Of a DNA stretch of 64,000 nt, positions 25,292 through 34,180 are shown in pieces. Origin of the DNA: Pseudomonadaceae bacterium (lineage in GTDB: Bacteria; Pseudomonadota; Gammaproteobacteria; Pseudomonadales; Azotimanducaceae); contig JANSWO010000013.1 of NCBI GenBank assembly GCA_024743435.1, positions 1-64,000 on the forward strand. Reading direction: 5' to 3'. Numbering within the stretch: the stretch's first letter is position 1; each line of letters opens with the position of its first letter. The notes below the pieces were generated by a model. That model did no database searches, had not been told where the DNA came from, and saw only the letters and a program-made list of their open reading frames with translations. Position numbers and translations under genes: made by a program.

Positions 25292-26317
25292 ATGGAATTT
25301 CTTCGTACCCCGGATTCGGCGTTTGCTGAATTGCCAGGCTATCCATTCGAGCCCAACTATGTCGCCATACCGAGTGGCGACGGCTCAGATCTGCGGATGC
25401 ACTATGTGGATGAAGGCGAGGGCGAAACGGTGCTTTGTCTGCATGGTCAGCCGTCCTGGTCGTATCTTTACCGCAAAATGATTCCTCTGCTCACCCAGGC
25501 AGGCTATCGGGTGATCGCGCCGGATCTGATCGGCTTCGGACGCTCTGATAAACCTCTGAAGCGTTCTGATTACACCTACGCCGCGCATGTAGGTTGGCTC
25601 ACCGCATTCATTGAGGCGGTGGACCTCAACAACATCACACTTGTCTGTCAGGACTGGGGCGGGTTGCTTGGGCTGCGTGCGGTTGCCGCACTCCCGGACC
25701 GTTTTGCCCGGGTTGTTACCGCCAACACAGCGCTACCGGACGCCTCCAATGTACCCGACGATCAGATCTCAGCAGTGTCCGAAGTAGCGCGCGCGCACTA
25801 CGAGCAGATTCCCGAGCATCAGGATGTTATGTCAATGGGGCTCGCCATGGCCGGCGATGACTCCGGATTCGGCTTCCTGCATTGGGTGAAGTTCTGCGAT
25901 CAGGCCACCGAGCTGACGGTGAGTGATGTCCTCAATTTTTCGACCGGTGGCATTCTTTCTGCAGAAGAGCTTGCCGCCTACGATGCGCCCTATCCGGATG
26001 ATGCGTACAAAGCTGGGCCACGACAGTTTCCAAGCCTCGTCCCCATCGTTCCGGATAATCCAGCGGTCGTCGACAATCGTGCCGCCTGGGCGGCGCTGCA
26101 ACAGTGGCAGAAGCCTTTTCTAACGGCGTTTGGTGATTCAGACCCGATTACTGCCGGGAACGATATTCGTTTCCAGGACTCGATTCCTGGTGCCAAAGGA
26201 CAGGCCCACACAACACTGAAGGGCGGTGGTCACTTTCTACAGGAACAGGTTGCCGCGCCTCTGAGCGCGGTGATTGATGAGTTCATTCGCGCAAACCCGA
26301 TTGCTGGAGATGCGTAA
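25292..26317 (+). CDS. Haloalkane dehalogenase
   Basis: A 341-aa alpha/beta hydrolase that converts haloalkanes to alcohols and halide by nucleophilic attack. Motifs: oxyanion HGQPSWSYLYRKM (51-63), nucleophile Asp121 in CQDWGG with halide-binding Trp122 next to it, GDSDPIT for the acid, and GGGHFLQE for the His. This order and the LIGFGRSDKP stretch match subfamily HLD-I (DhlA/DhmA-like). The start is ATG 25292. It shares one base (TAATG) with the next gene, so the two are coupled. In marine bacteria natural organohalides are plausible substrates. Confidence 0.9.
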   Translation: MEFLRTPDSAFAELPGYPFEPNYVAIPSGDGSDLRMHYVDEGEGETVLCLHGQPSWSYLYRKMIPLLTQAGYRVIAPDLIGFGRSDKPLKRSDYTYAAHVGWLTAFIEAVDLNNITLVCQDWGGLLGLRAVAALPDRFARVVTANTALPDASNVPDDQISAVSEVARAHYEQIPEHQDVMSMGLAMAGDDSGFGFLHWVKFCDQATELTVSDVLNFSTGGILSAEELAAYDAPYPDDAYKAGPRQFPSLVPIVPDNPAVVDNRAAWAALQQWQKPFLTAFGDSDPITAGNDIRFQDSIPGAKGQAHTTLKGGGHFLQEQVAAPLSAVIDEFIRANPIAGDA

Positions 26318-26949
26318 TGTCCAGCCGGCTGCTGTTGTGGGTGCTTGGTCTGTGTGTCTATGCATTATTCCTTTGGTGGTACAGCAACACGGACGGGCGC
26401 CTGACTGACGCCGAGATCGATGCGTACATGGCGACAATGGATGCCGCTGAGCCAGAGCGTGCTGCGCGCCTCCGTGAGTTCATGGCAGCCGATGATGGCC
26501 AGGCATTTATCATGATCAACATCATGGACAGCGCAGACGAGCCCATCTCGCCCGCCACCGGCGAGGTGGTTGCCAGCGGCGATGAGCTGATGGGGCACTA
26601 CATGCAGCACATGCTGCCAGCGATGCTGATGCGCGCGAGCCATCCTGTGTTTTTCGGTTCGGCCGTGGCGGGTCCAATGGACTATCAAGGCATGGCGGAT
26701 ATCGACGGTTGGAGCGATGGCGCGCTGGTTCGCTATCGGTCTCGCCGGGACATCATGGACATCATCGTGATGCCAGAAACCCAAGCGCGCCACGTTTGGA
26801 AGCTGGCGTCGGTTGACCGCACGCTCGCCTTTCCGCTACGCCCCAGTCTGAATCCGGGTGACCCGCGCATCTTGCTGGCTCTGTTGCTGGTGATTGTGTT
26901 GTTGCTGATTGATCTGCGTCGTTCTGGACAATCGTCTTACCGACGTTAG
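26317..26949 (+). CDS. Bitopic membrane protein of unknown function (DUF1330-like middle)
   Basis: A 210-aa protein with an N-terminal membrane segment (LLLWVLGLCVYALFLWWY), a soluble part, and a C-terminal membrane segment (ILLALLLVIVLLLIDLRR). The soluble middle (AFIMINIMD ... GHYMQHMLPAMLMRASHPVFFG ... GALVRYRSRRDIMDIIV) has the beta-alpha-beta pattern of ferredoxin-like DUF1330 proteins. Function unknown. Its start overlaps the dehalogenase stop by one base and its end overlaps the convergent MFS gene by 4 bp, so it is a translationally coupled partner of the dehalogenase. Confidence 0.75.
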   Translation: MSSRLLLWVLGLCVYALFLWWYSNTDGRLTDAEIDAYMATMDAAEPERAARLREFMAADDGQAFIMINIMDSADEPISPATGEVVASGDELMGHYMQHMLPAMLMRASHPVFFGSAVAGPMDYQGMADIDGWSDGALVRYRSRRDIMDIIVMPETQARHVWKLASVDRTLAFPLRPSLNPGDPRILLALLLVIVLLLIDLRRSGQSSYRR

Positions 26950-28088
26950 TCGGTGACAGCGTCGTGAGGCTGCCAGTTGCCCGCTCGGCCACGCCAGTGC
27001 GCAAAAACGAGGCACACCAGCATAAAGGCGGCCGAGCCGATCCATAGCTCCTTAGCGCCGTAGTGCTGATAGACAGAGCCACCGCCGATGCTCGCGACGG
27101 CGGCAACGATCAGGCCAGCTGCGCCGTATAGCCCCTGTCCAGCGGCAATCGCATTTTCGCCGCTGGCATAGCCCACGGCCAGTTGGGTGGCTGGCATGCT
27201 GACCGCGTCGACAACCGCGTGCACGATCATCGGAAGCAGCATCCACCAGATTGAGTCGATAACGCCGTAGGCGAGCATGCAGATAAGCGCGACGAACATT
27301 GTCGCTGAGACCAGGTGCAGGACATTGGTGCGGCTTGCCAGCCCTCCAGCCCAGGGTGCGATCAGGATCATTGGCAATGTAAACAGCGACATCGTGATGC
27401 CGATGAACAGCTGTGAGCCGCCCTGATCTGCGATAAACACTGCCCAGATTGCATCCCACACCCCGATTGCCGTGTAGAAGGCGATGCCCAGTGCCAGGCA
27501 CGCCTGCATATCCGGCCGTTTCACAAGCGTCAGCATGGCTCGTTGCAGGGGCTTGTCGGAGCCTGGGATTTGCACGGCGAACACCCAGGGCGTGCATGCG
27601 ACGATTAGCGCTGCGACCACGGCAAACGTCAGCGTCAGGCCTGCCAGCTCGAAGAGAACGGAAGCTAGCGCTGGGCCGATGAGAAACCCCACCATTTCCC
27701 AAGCGGCGAGTTTTCCGAGCGCGGCGCCGGCGTTGTTTGGGTTGGCAACAAAAGCAAGCCGGCGAATGCCCGGGCGAACACAGCCAGCGCCAAAGCCGAG
27801 GAGGAAGCGGGACGCCAACCATGCGGGCAGGGAATCCGCAAAGCACATCCACACCGCGCCGATGAGCGAAAGGGCGATGCCCGCTCGCATCAATGTATTG
27901 CCGTGGCCACTGTCGGCGAATCGGGATAGCGTCAGCTGAGCGATGAACCCCGCAATGAACGCCGAGCCGGCGATGACGCCAACCGCGGTCTCCGAGAACC
28001 CAAAGGTATCCCGGATTTCAGCCAGCAGCGTGAAGATCGCTGCGTAGGCGATCATCAAGATAGCGCTGAGGGCGTAAAGAGGAGCCAT
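26946..28088 (-). CDS. MFS transporter
   Basis: A 380-aa major facilitator with about 12 membrane helices. The loop 2-3 signature is relaxed (LTLSRFADSGHGNTLMRAG, with the RFADSG core). The motif FLLGFGAGCVRPGIRRLAF, after helix 4, resembles the conserved region of drug exporters. The start is taken as ATG 28088; an in-frame TTG at 28109 would add 7 residues. No regulator is adjacent. Substrate unknown. Confidence 0.85.
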   Translation of the reverse strand: MAPLYALSAILMIAYAAIFTLLAEIRDTFGFSETAVGVIAGSAFIAGFIAQLTLSRFADSGHGNTLMRAGIALSLIGAVWMCFADSLPAWLASRFLLGFGAGCVRPGIRRLAFVANPNNAGAALGKLAAWEMVGFLIGPALASVLFELAGLTLTFAVVAALIVACTPWVFAVQIPGSDKPLQRAMLTLVKRPDMQACLALGIAFYTAIGVWDAIWAVFIADQGGSQLFIGITMSLFTLPMILIAPWAGGLASRTNVLHLVSATMFVALICMLAYGVIDSIWWMLLPMIVHAVVDAVSMPATQLAVGYASGENAIAAGQGLYGAAGLIVAAVASIGGGSVYQHYGAKELWIGSAAFMLVCLVFAHWRGRAGNWQPHDAVTD

Positions 28089-28231
28089 AACAGGGTCGCG
28101 AACCGGCAAAGCCTGCCAGCATACGCGATTGGCTTGGTTCGAATAGAGTGGTCGTGACGCTGTGATCGCTAAGGGATGCTCTCGCTGGGGAGGCAGAACC
28201 CGCTCTTAGCGAAGCACCGAGGTGATCGCGA

Positions 28232-29200
28232 TCAGCTTAGGATTTCTACCACCGCGGCGTAAGGGCCATTTTTGTCGTTACTACCCAGAAAGTGAGCCTC
28301 TCCAACGCTCATGTTTTGCGCGGCGACGAAATTTTTGAGCTCCTGTTCCCAGTTGTCAGCGAACGACAGCCCGAAAACTAACCCTTCATCCGTAAGCTCC
28401 AGCACTTTTCCGGCGGTTTTAGACCCTCCAAGTACTTTAATCATTCGTTCTCCATAGATGTCTGCCAACAGGATGCTGCCTGGTGCCGACTTGTCATGGA
28501 TCAGCTTCATGGTTTGCTGAACCTGATCTGAGGACAGATACAGGGTCACCCCTTCCCAAAGAAACAGCGTCTTTTTCGAAGCATCGAACCCCGCGGCTGA
28601 CAGTGTCTCGAACAAATCGTCTTCAGCGAAATCTATGCTGACGAACGTAGTGTGTTCAGTCTGGAGATTGGTTTTGCCTAACATCGCGCGTTTGTGCGCT
28701 TGAACGACTGGCTGGTCCAACTCGTAGAACTTCACGTCGGCATCAGCAAAAACGCCGTAGGCGCGTGTGTCGTAACCGGCCCCCATGAGCACCATCTGGT
28801 CAACGTCTTGCAACGCTCGACTGATAATCTGATCGAACAAGAGCGTTCTTGCCGGTACCAGATCGGCGATTCCCTCATCGCCACTCGCCGGCGTTCGAGG
28901 GTAGAAGGAGAGTTGGCCTGAAATCCTGGTTTGCAACCACAGGGGGAACAACGCCAGCCACAACCCAGTTACGGAAGTATTCGGTAACACGGAGATGAGC
29001 GCGGCCGTCGCCGGATCATGACGTATTCCGAAAATGTGCATGGTCCACCGACCGTTTACGATTTCTATCGCGGTTTGGGAGACGCCGAGGCGCTTGCTGA
29101 CGGCGATTTGCTTGTAGCCGGTTAGTGCGATGCCGATGACAGCTAGCGGGATAAATGCGATCTGCAGGAGAAGGTATGCGATCAGTGCAAAGACTTTCAT
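28232..29200 (-). CDS. SAM-dependent methyltransferase (LCM/PPM, TIGR00027 type)
   Basis: A 322-aa class I methyltransferase. The SAM-binding block is VLMGAGYDTRAYG, with VKFYELDQPVVQAHKR as the acidic loop, and LFLWEGVTLYLSS is the family's catalytic-side motif. These are leucine-carboxyl-methyltransferase-like enzymes acting on carboxylates of small molecules. An N-terminal hydrophobic helix (VFALIAYLLLQIAFIPLAVIG) anchors it in the membrane, which is unusual for the family. The start is ATG 29200. It is co-directional with the BVMO upstream, 55 bp apart. Confidence 0.88.
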   Translation of the reverse strand: MKVFALIAYLLLQIAFIPLAVIGIALTGYKQIAVSKRLGVSQTAIEIVNGRWTMHIFGIRHDPATAALISVLPNTSVTGLWLALFPLWLQTRISGQLSFYPRTPASGDEGIADLVPARTLLFDQIISRALQDVDQMVLMGAGYDTRAYGVFADADVKFYELDQPVVQAHKRAMLGKTNLQTEHTTFVSIDFAEDDLFETLSAAGFDASKKTLFLWEGVTLYLSSDQVQQTMKLIHDKSAPGSILLADIYGERMIKVLGGSKTAGKVLELTDEGLVFGLSFADNWEQELKNFVAAQNMSVGEAHFLGSNDKNGPYAAVVEILS

Positions 29201-29255
29201 GAGCGCAGGCCCTTCTCTTGAATGTGAGTAACGTAACGGATCCAGCTAACTGCGA

Positions 29256-31055
29256 TCAGCTCATGGCCAAGCCGTCGAATGTGCCGTCGGCGCGCCACTT
29301 CTCCATCAACTCGAAGAACGCGATAGGACCACCGCCATAGGAGCTATTCTGCCGAGCAAGCTCATTGCTCTTGCCTTCATTGTTGTAATAGCCGGGCGTG
29401 CACTCCGCCAGAAAGCCTTCGCGCAGACGCGCCATTTCGATGATGGTGTTCACCCAGTCCTGCTCAGCCTCGGGTGTTGCCTCCACAACGTTGATCTGAT
29501 GATCCACTGCGTGACGAATGATGTGCGCGAGGTGTTTGCTTTGCTCGTTCAGCGAATGCGGGTAGTTAACCGTGAATGCACTTTGCCCTGGCCCCATGAT
29601 CATGCAGTTGGGAAAGCCGTTTGCGTGCATGCCGTGCATGGTTCGAACGCCGTCTGCCCATTTCTGAGTCAGCGTAACGCCGTTTTTGCCCGTAACCTCG
29701 TAGCCACAACGGCGGCTGTACTCCGTGCCTACTTCGAAACCGGTTGCAAAGATGATGCAGTCCACTGGGTACTCGACACCGTTGGCAACCACGCCGTTTT
29801 CGGTGATGCGCTCAACGCCTTTGCCGTTGGTATCGATGAGCTCTACGTTGTCCCGGTTGAACGCATCCAGATACTCATCGTTGAAACACGGGCGCTTACA
29901 GAACTGTCGATAGTACGGCTTCAATGCTTCGGCTGTGGTCGCGTCAGCGACAACGCTTTCGCAGCGTTTGCGGATCTGCTCCATCTTCTGGAAGTCCGCG
30001 AGCTCCATTGATTGGGCCATCGCTTCCGGCGATAGATCGGGCTCGTCTTCTTTCTGGATCATGATCAAGAGGTTGCGAATGATCTCAGTCCAGCCGTCAT
30101 TCACCAGATCTTTCTCGGCGAAGCCACCGGAGACAAGCGTGTTGAAGTTGTCCATTCGCGCTTGCTGCCAACCGGGCTCCAACGACTCAGCCCAGTCTGG
30201 TTCGGTTGGCCGGTTCGCCCGTACGTCGATGGAGGATGGCGTTCGCTGAAAAACCAGCAGCTGTTTTGCCGAAGCTCCAATATGGGGGACACATTGGACG
30301 GCGGTGGCTCCCGTGCCGATGACGGCGACGCGTTTGTCTGCCAGCTTGCTGAGGCCGCCCTCACTGGTGCCGCCGGTGTAGTCGTAGTCCCATCGCGAAG
30401 TGTGAAAACTATGGCCTTTGTAGGTATCAATGCCCTGGATGCCGGGTAGTTTTGGCCGGTTCAGTGGGCCGTTCGATTGAACGACAAAGCGAGCCTGAAT
30501 TCGGTCTCCTCGGTTCGTGGTCACCTGCCATCGATTGATCGTCTCGTCCCACACCATGTCGGTGACTTCTGTTTGCAGCAGGGCGCCGTCGTAGAGGTTG
30601 AAATATCGGGCGATCGCCCGTGAATGTTCCAGAATCTCGGGGGCGGGCGAGTATTTCTGCTTCGGCAGGTAGCCGATTTCCTCTAGTAGTGGCAAGTAGA
30701 CATAGGACTCGACGTCGCAGGCTGCACCGGGATACCGATTCCAATACCACGTGCCGCCCACATCGCCGCCTTTTTCGATTAGCCGCACATCGGATATGCC
30801 AGCCTCTTTGAGCCGCGCCGCGGCGAGCAAGCCGCCGAAGCCTCCGCCGACGACGACAACGTCCGCGTCTTCTTCGATGGCGTCACGTGTGAAGCCTGGC
30901 TCGACGTAGGGGTCGTCAATGTAGTGGGCGAAGTCCCCCGTGATATTCAGGTACTGATCGTTGCCGTCTGCGCGCAGGCGCTTGTCCCGTTCCTCGATGT
31001 ATTTCTGGCGCAGGGCATCTGGATCGAAACCGAGATCAACGTTTGCTTCGGCCAT
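29256..31055 (-). CDS. Baeyer-Villiger monooxygenase (flavin-dependent)
   Basis: A type I BVMO of 599 aa that inserts oxygen next to a ketone, with FAD and NADPH. The FAD Rossmann GGGFGG is at 70-75, GTWYWNRYPG at 101-110, the BVMO fingerprint YKGHSFHTSRW (212-222) fits FxGxxxHxxxW with Tyr for Phe, and the NADPH Rossmann GTGATA follows. A 60-residue N-terminal extension before the FAD domain is typical of the larger phenylacetone/steroid or cyclopentadecanone classes. The start is ATG 31055 with GGAG upstream. Substrate probably a cyclic or steroid-like ketone (inferred). Confidence 0.92.
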   Translation of the reverse strand: MAEANVDLGFDPDALRQKYIEERDKRLRADGNDQYLNITGDFAHYIDDPYVEPGFTRDAIEEDADVVVVGGGFGGLLAAARLKEAGISDVRLIEKGGDVGGTWYWNRYPGAACDVESYVYLPLLEEIGYLPKQKYSPAPEILEHSRAIARYFNLYDGALLQTEVTDMVWDETINRWQVTTNRGDRIQARFVVQSNGPLNRPKLPGIQGIDTYKGHSFHTSRWDYDYTGGTSEGGLSKLADKRVAVIGTGATAVQCVPHIGASAKQLLVFQRTPSSIDVRANRPTEPDWAESLEPGWQQARMDNFNTLVSGGFAEKDLVNDGWTEIIRNLLIMIQKEDEPDLSPEAMAQSMELADFQKMEQIRKRCESVVADATTAEALKPYYRQFCKRPCFNDEYLDAFNRDNVELIDTNGKGVERITENGVVANGVEYPVDCIIFATGFEVGTEYSRRCGYEVTGKNGVTLTQKWADGVRTMHGMHANGFPNCMIMGPGQSAFTVNYPHSLNEQSKHLAHIIRHAVDHQINVVEATPEAEQDWVNTIIEMARLREGFLAECTPGYYNNEGKSNELARQNSSYGGGPIAFFELMEKWRADGTFDGLAMS

Positions 31056-31247
31056 AGAAGGCTCCGTTTGAGAGTTGGCTGCACCTGGCAAAACAGGGTT
31101 TAAGCCGCATGAATTAATTGCTCTGGCAAGGCTAACGAAAATCTCGTTGCTCTGCACGTGGCGCGGTGGTGTCCGCTGACCGATGGTTGACCCGATCAAC
31201 GTCGATTCCGCGCCTAAAGAAGCACACCCCTAACGCCAGAGCCGAAC

Positions 31248-31823
31248 ATGTCAGTCCGAACTACTCGCCTTAATGCAATTGCCGCTGTCCTTGCCTTGAC
31301 GCTGATGCCCGTCATCGTGGCTACGGATGCGAGTGGCGCCGAACGGCAGCCGTATCCGCAACAGCAGCCGTATCCGCAACAGCAGCCGTATCCACAACAG
31401 CAGCCATATCCGCAGCAGCAGCCATATCCGCAACAGCAGCCGTATCCCCAGCAGCAGCCATATCCACAACAGCAGCCGTATCCAGGTCCGAATGGCCCAG
31501 GCGACTATGGGCCGGAGTTCGATGACGGTTACCCGCTGACGATGCAGGGCGACGGAATGGTGTTGACCATCGAGCGCGAGCAAATGCCTTATATGTATGG
31601 AGTAGTGTCCGTGGATGGGGGCCCGAAGATGCCATTCCGAGTGCAGTTCCAAACGGATGAATCCGGAAACGAGATTGTTGTTGGTGAGGTTAAGACCGGC
31701 TCAGGTCGTGCGCCGATCCGAGGCCGAGAGACCGGTGAGACCTCCGTGCTGGTCGAGTACGCGGGGCGATCGTTTCGAATGAGCTTTGAACTGCCCGCGG
31801 TTGAGCCTGACGACAACTGGTAG
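31248..31823 (+). CDS. Secreted protein with (QPYPQQ)8 repeat
   Basis: A 191-aa secreted protein. The signal peptide is LNAIAAVLALTLMPVIVATDASGA. Residues 34-81 are eight identical QPYPQQ hexapeptides followed by QPYPGPNG. The C-terminal 100 residues form a small beta-rich domain (VLTIEREQMPYMYGVVSVDGG, MPFRVQFQTDESGN, SVLVEYAGRSFRMSFEL) with no family recognised. The repeat is a Pro/Gln/Tyr-rich flexible spacer or adhesive region. A UUCG terminator follows. Function unknown; cell-surface structural role is a guess. Confidence 0.7.
   Translation: MSVRTTRLNAIAAVLALTLMPVIVATDASGAERQPYPQQQPYPQQQPYPQQQPYPQQQPYPQQQPYPQQQPYPQQQPYPGPNGPGDYGPEFDDGYPLTMQGDGMVLTIEREQMPYMYGVVSVDGGPKMPFRVQFQTDESGNEIVVGEVKTGSGRAPIRGRETGETSVLVEYAGRSFRMSFELPAVEPDDNW
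31347..31490 (+). repeat. 18-bp in-frame tandem repeat, 8 copies (QPYPQQ)
   Basis: Eight copies of an 18-bp unit coding QPYPQQ, with silent codon differences (CCG/CCA, TAT) between copies. The peptide is identical in all copies, so selection or recombination keeps it uniform. Copy number may vary between strains without a frameshift. Confidence 0.97.
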
Positions 31824-31848
31824 CCTGCGCCTGGCTCACTGCCTGTCT

Positions 31849-31870
31849 CGGCGCCTTCGGGCGCCGTTTT
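31849..31870 (+). terminator. Rho-independent terminator with UUCG tetraloop
   Basis: CGGCGCC-TTCG-GGCGCCG, a 7-bp GC stem with a stable UUCG loop, followed by TTTT. It lies 26 bp after the repeat protein stop. Confidence 0.9.
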
Positions 31871-31946
31871 CATTTGAGGCTTGTGTCGGCTCCTTGAGAA
31901 CGCTCGCTCGCTGTTTGTCGCGACAGGCGGATGTACATGCGGGACA

Positions 31947-32240
31947 ATGCCGGCATGCGAACCGGAGGCGCTCGTGGACCGAAGCAATATTTTGAAACGT
32001 CTGAACAGGGTGGAAGGCCAAGTGCGTGGCATCGCCCGAATGATCGAAGATGAGCGCTACTGCATGGATGTATTGACCCAGCTCCAGGCGGTTAAAGCGG
32101 CTTTGTCGCGGGTGGAGGATGCGGTTTTGAAAGAGCACGCCCAGGTTTGCGTCGAGACGGCAATCGCATCAGGCGATGAGAGCGAGCAACGAGCAAAGTT
32201 TGAAGAACTGGTGGATCTGTTCGGTAAGCTCAAGCGCTAG
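31947..32240 (+). CDS. CsoR/RcnR-type metal-sensing repressor
   Basis: A 97-aa all-helical DNA-binding repressor (DUF156). The core LKRLNRVEGQVRGIARMIE carries the basic DNA-binding patch, and the Cu(I)-ligand set Cys39 (RYCMDVL), His64 and Cys68 (KEHAQVC) is complete, which points to a copper (or formaldehyde/sulfide class) sensor. The start is ATG 31947; frames beginning at 31881 are longer than family members. No copper pump or chaperone is adjacent, so its target is elsewhere. Confidence 0.85.
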   Translation: MPACEPEALVDRSNILKRLNRVEGQVRGIARMIEDERYCMDVLTQLQAVKAALSRVEDAVLKEHAQVCVETAIASGDESEQRAKFEELVDLFGKLKR

Positions 32241-32345
32241 GCACAGGCGTTCTCTGCATGGATTGTCGCTACAATCCAGCGAGTTCCGCGCGGGTGCGAG
32301 TCAAGGGCCGGGCACGCGAGTCAGATAAATTTTGGGAGGTGGGCG

Positions 32346-33620
32346 ATGAGTAGCGCAGCTGACGTAGAGCTTTTTTCACTGGAAACCCTGCGCGATCCGT
32401 ATCCTGCGTACCAACGGCTACGCGCGGAGGCGCCGGTTTTCCATGTCCCCGAGATGAACGTCCATGTCATCACCCGGTACGATTTGGTGCGACAGGCGAT
32501 TAAGGAAACTGAAGTATTTTCAAGTCGTTATGACGGTTTTCTGCAAGAGAGCCAGAGGATTGCATTCGAGGCTGCCAGCGAGGATGTGCAGCAGCAGCTC
32601 ATCAAGCTGACCGCAGAGATGGTCGATGTGCCGCCCACGATGCTGACCCTCGATGAGCCGGACCACACCAACTATCGCTCACTTGTGAACAAGCTGTTCG
32701 TCGCCGCTCGAATCCGGGAGGCGCAGGATGCGGTCCAGGGTGTCATCGACGAATGCGCGGCGAATTTGCTCGCGGCAGGATCCGGCCCGGTTGATTTTGT
32801 TGAGACCTTTGCCGGACCGGTACCGCTGCGAATCATCGCAGACCGGCTAGGTATTCCGGAGGAAGATCGGGACTTTTTCGACGACGCGGCGACCGCTGCC
32901 GCCTCGGCACTTCGGCTAACACCGCTGCCGGGGGAGGAGATGGTCCGCCGCGCGCAATTGGCGCTCGATTTGCAGAAGCTTCTCATTCGTTTGGTGGACG
33001 CCAGACGGGCCGAACCACGCGCCGACATGATTTCGATTCTTGCCAATAACAAGCTGGAGATTGGTGACCGGGCGCTCACTCACGGCGAGTGCATCTCTGT
33101 GCTCAACCAGTTTCTGGTCGCGGGCCACGAAACCACCGCGAGTGCGTTCTCATGGGGCATGCTGCTCCTATGTGAGAACCCGGAACTACAGGAGAAAATT
33201 CGCGGCGACGACAAGCGCATCAAGACGTTTGTGGAGGAGACGCTGCGCATGGAGGCGCCGGTGCAAGGCCTACCCAGGCTGGTTACCAAAGACACTGAGC
33301 TCGGCGGCTATAAATTGTCAGCTGGCGACATGGTCATGCTGCGTTATGGCGCCGCTAATCGAGATGGCGATCAATTCCCCAGCCCGGACGATGTGGATGT
33401 CGATCGTGCCAAAGCCGGCCAGCAGCTGGCGTTTGGTGCCGGAGTTCATTTCTGCATCGGTGCGCCGCTGGCTCGCCAGGAACTCACGCTTGGTTTTCGC
33501 ACGTTGATGGATATGGGTGCCAACTGGCGGCTGGCAGAAGGTGCGCCGCGGCCGGAGCCAGAACCGAGCTTCATTTTGCGTAACCTGCCCGGTTTGCAGG
33601 TTCAGTTCGATCCACGCTAG
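32346..33620 (+). CDS. Cytochrome P450
   Basis: A 424-aa soluble bacterial P450 that hydroxylates a hydrophobic substrate using O2 and electrons from a ferredoxin. I-helix motif is AGHETTAS (Thr about 262-263), the ExxR pair is EETLR, and the heme loop FGAGVHFCIGAPLA has Cys370. All are intact. The start is ATG 32346, with GGGAGGTGGG upstream. No ferredoxin or reductase gene is next to it, so redox partners are encoded elsewhere. Neighbours (BVMO, sterol desaturase-like) fit terpenoid or steroid oxidation, which is inference. Confidence 0.93.
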   Translation: MSSAADVELFSLETLRDPYPAYQRLRAEAPVFHVPEMNVHVITRYDLVRQAIKETEVFSSRYDGFLQESQRIAFEAASEDVQQQLIKLTAEMVDVPPTMLTLDEPDHTNYRSLVNKLFVAARIREAQDAVQGVIDECAANLLAAGSGPVDFVETFAGPVPLRIIADRLGIPEEDRDFFDDAATAAASALRLTPLPGEEMVRRAQLALDLQKLLIRLVDARRAEPRADMISILANNKLEIGDRALTHGECISVLNQFLVAGHETTASAFSWGMLLLCENPELQEKIRGDDKRIKTFVEETLRMEAPVQGLPRLVTKDTELGGYKLSAGDMVMLRYGAANRDGDQFPSPDDVDVDRAKAGQQLAFGAGVHFCIGAPLARQELTLGFRTLMDMGANWRLAEGAPRPEPEPSFILRNLPGLQVQFDPR

Positions 33621-33768
33621 CGCTCGCGGGATCGACAGGTTTGCCCTGCGGGCGACGGGGATTACGTCGAGAGTAGTTGCTCACCGAGTGGTGAGGCTCC
33701 ACACTCCTCGTCATTAAGACGCGCTGCAATGCCTGCGGCGCCAGATTGACAACAAACAGGAGTTAACA

Positions 33769-34140
33769 ATGCTGGGATACGCGACTCTCGGTGCGAAAGA
33801 TCTTGATAAAGCCTGCGCTTTCTATAGCGCCCTGCTCGGTGAGATAGGTGGCAGCCAGCTGATGGATGCGGGTCGGATCCGCTTCTTCGGCACCGGTATG
33901 GACGCGCCCATGCTGGCGATCTGCACTCCGTACGATGAGAAAGCCCAAGTGCCAGGCAATGGCAATATGGTTGCGATCCCCGGGGATCGAGCCACCGTGG
34001 ACAAGCTGTATGCCAAAGCCATTGAGCTGGGTGCGACCGATGACGGCGAGCCGGGCGAGCGAATGCCGGTGTTCTATGGCGCGTATGTTCGCGACCTGGA
34101 TGGCAACAAATTGTGCTTCTACGAAATGAAGCTCGGCTAG
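33769..34140 (+). CDS. VOC family (glyoxalase-like) protein
   Basis: A 123-aa single vicinal-oxygen-chelate domain: MLGYATLGAKDLDKACAFY opens the first beta-alpha-beta-beta-beta module and the second ends with FYGAYVRDLDGNKLCFYEM, where the metal-ligand Glu is expected. The family includes lyases, dioxygenases and resistance proteins. Function is not decided by sequence. The start is ATG 33769, with AGGAGT upstream. Confidence 0.87.
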   Translation: MLGYATLGAKDLDKACAFYSALLGEIGGSQLMDAGRIRFFGTGMDAPMLAICTPYDEKAQVPGNGNMVAIPGDRATVDKLYAKAIELGATDDGEPGERMPVFYGAYVRDLDGNKLCFYEMKLG

Positions 34141-34180
34141 CGACACCCCAATTTTTAACGACTCACTCGGAGACACTCCC

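Noticed and set aside
28166-28212. 8-bp inverted repeat TCGCTAAG/CTTAGCGA as a terminator or attachment site
   Set aside because: A 31-nt loop and no T-run or flanking mobile gene; left uncalled.
31347-31490. CRISPR or minisatellite outside coding DNA
   Set aside because: The repeats are in frame, 18 bp, and encode one hexapeptide inside a protein with a signal peptide.
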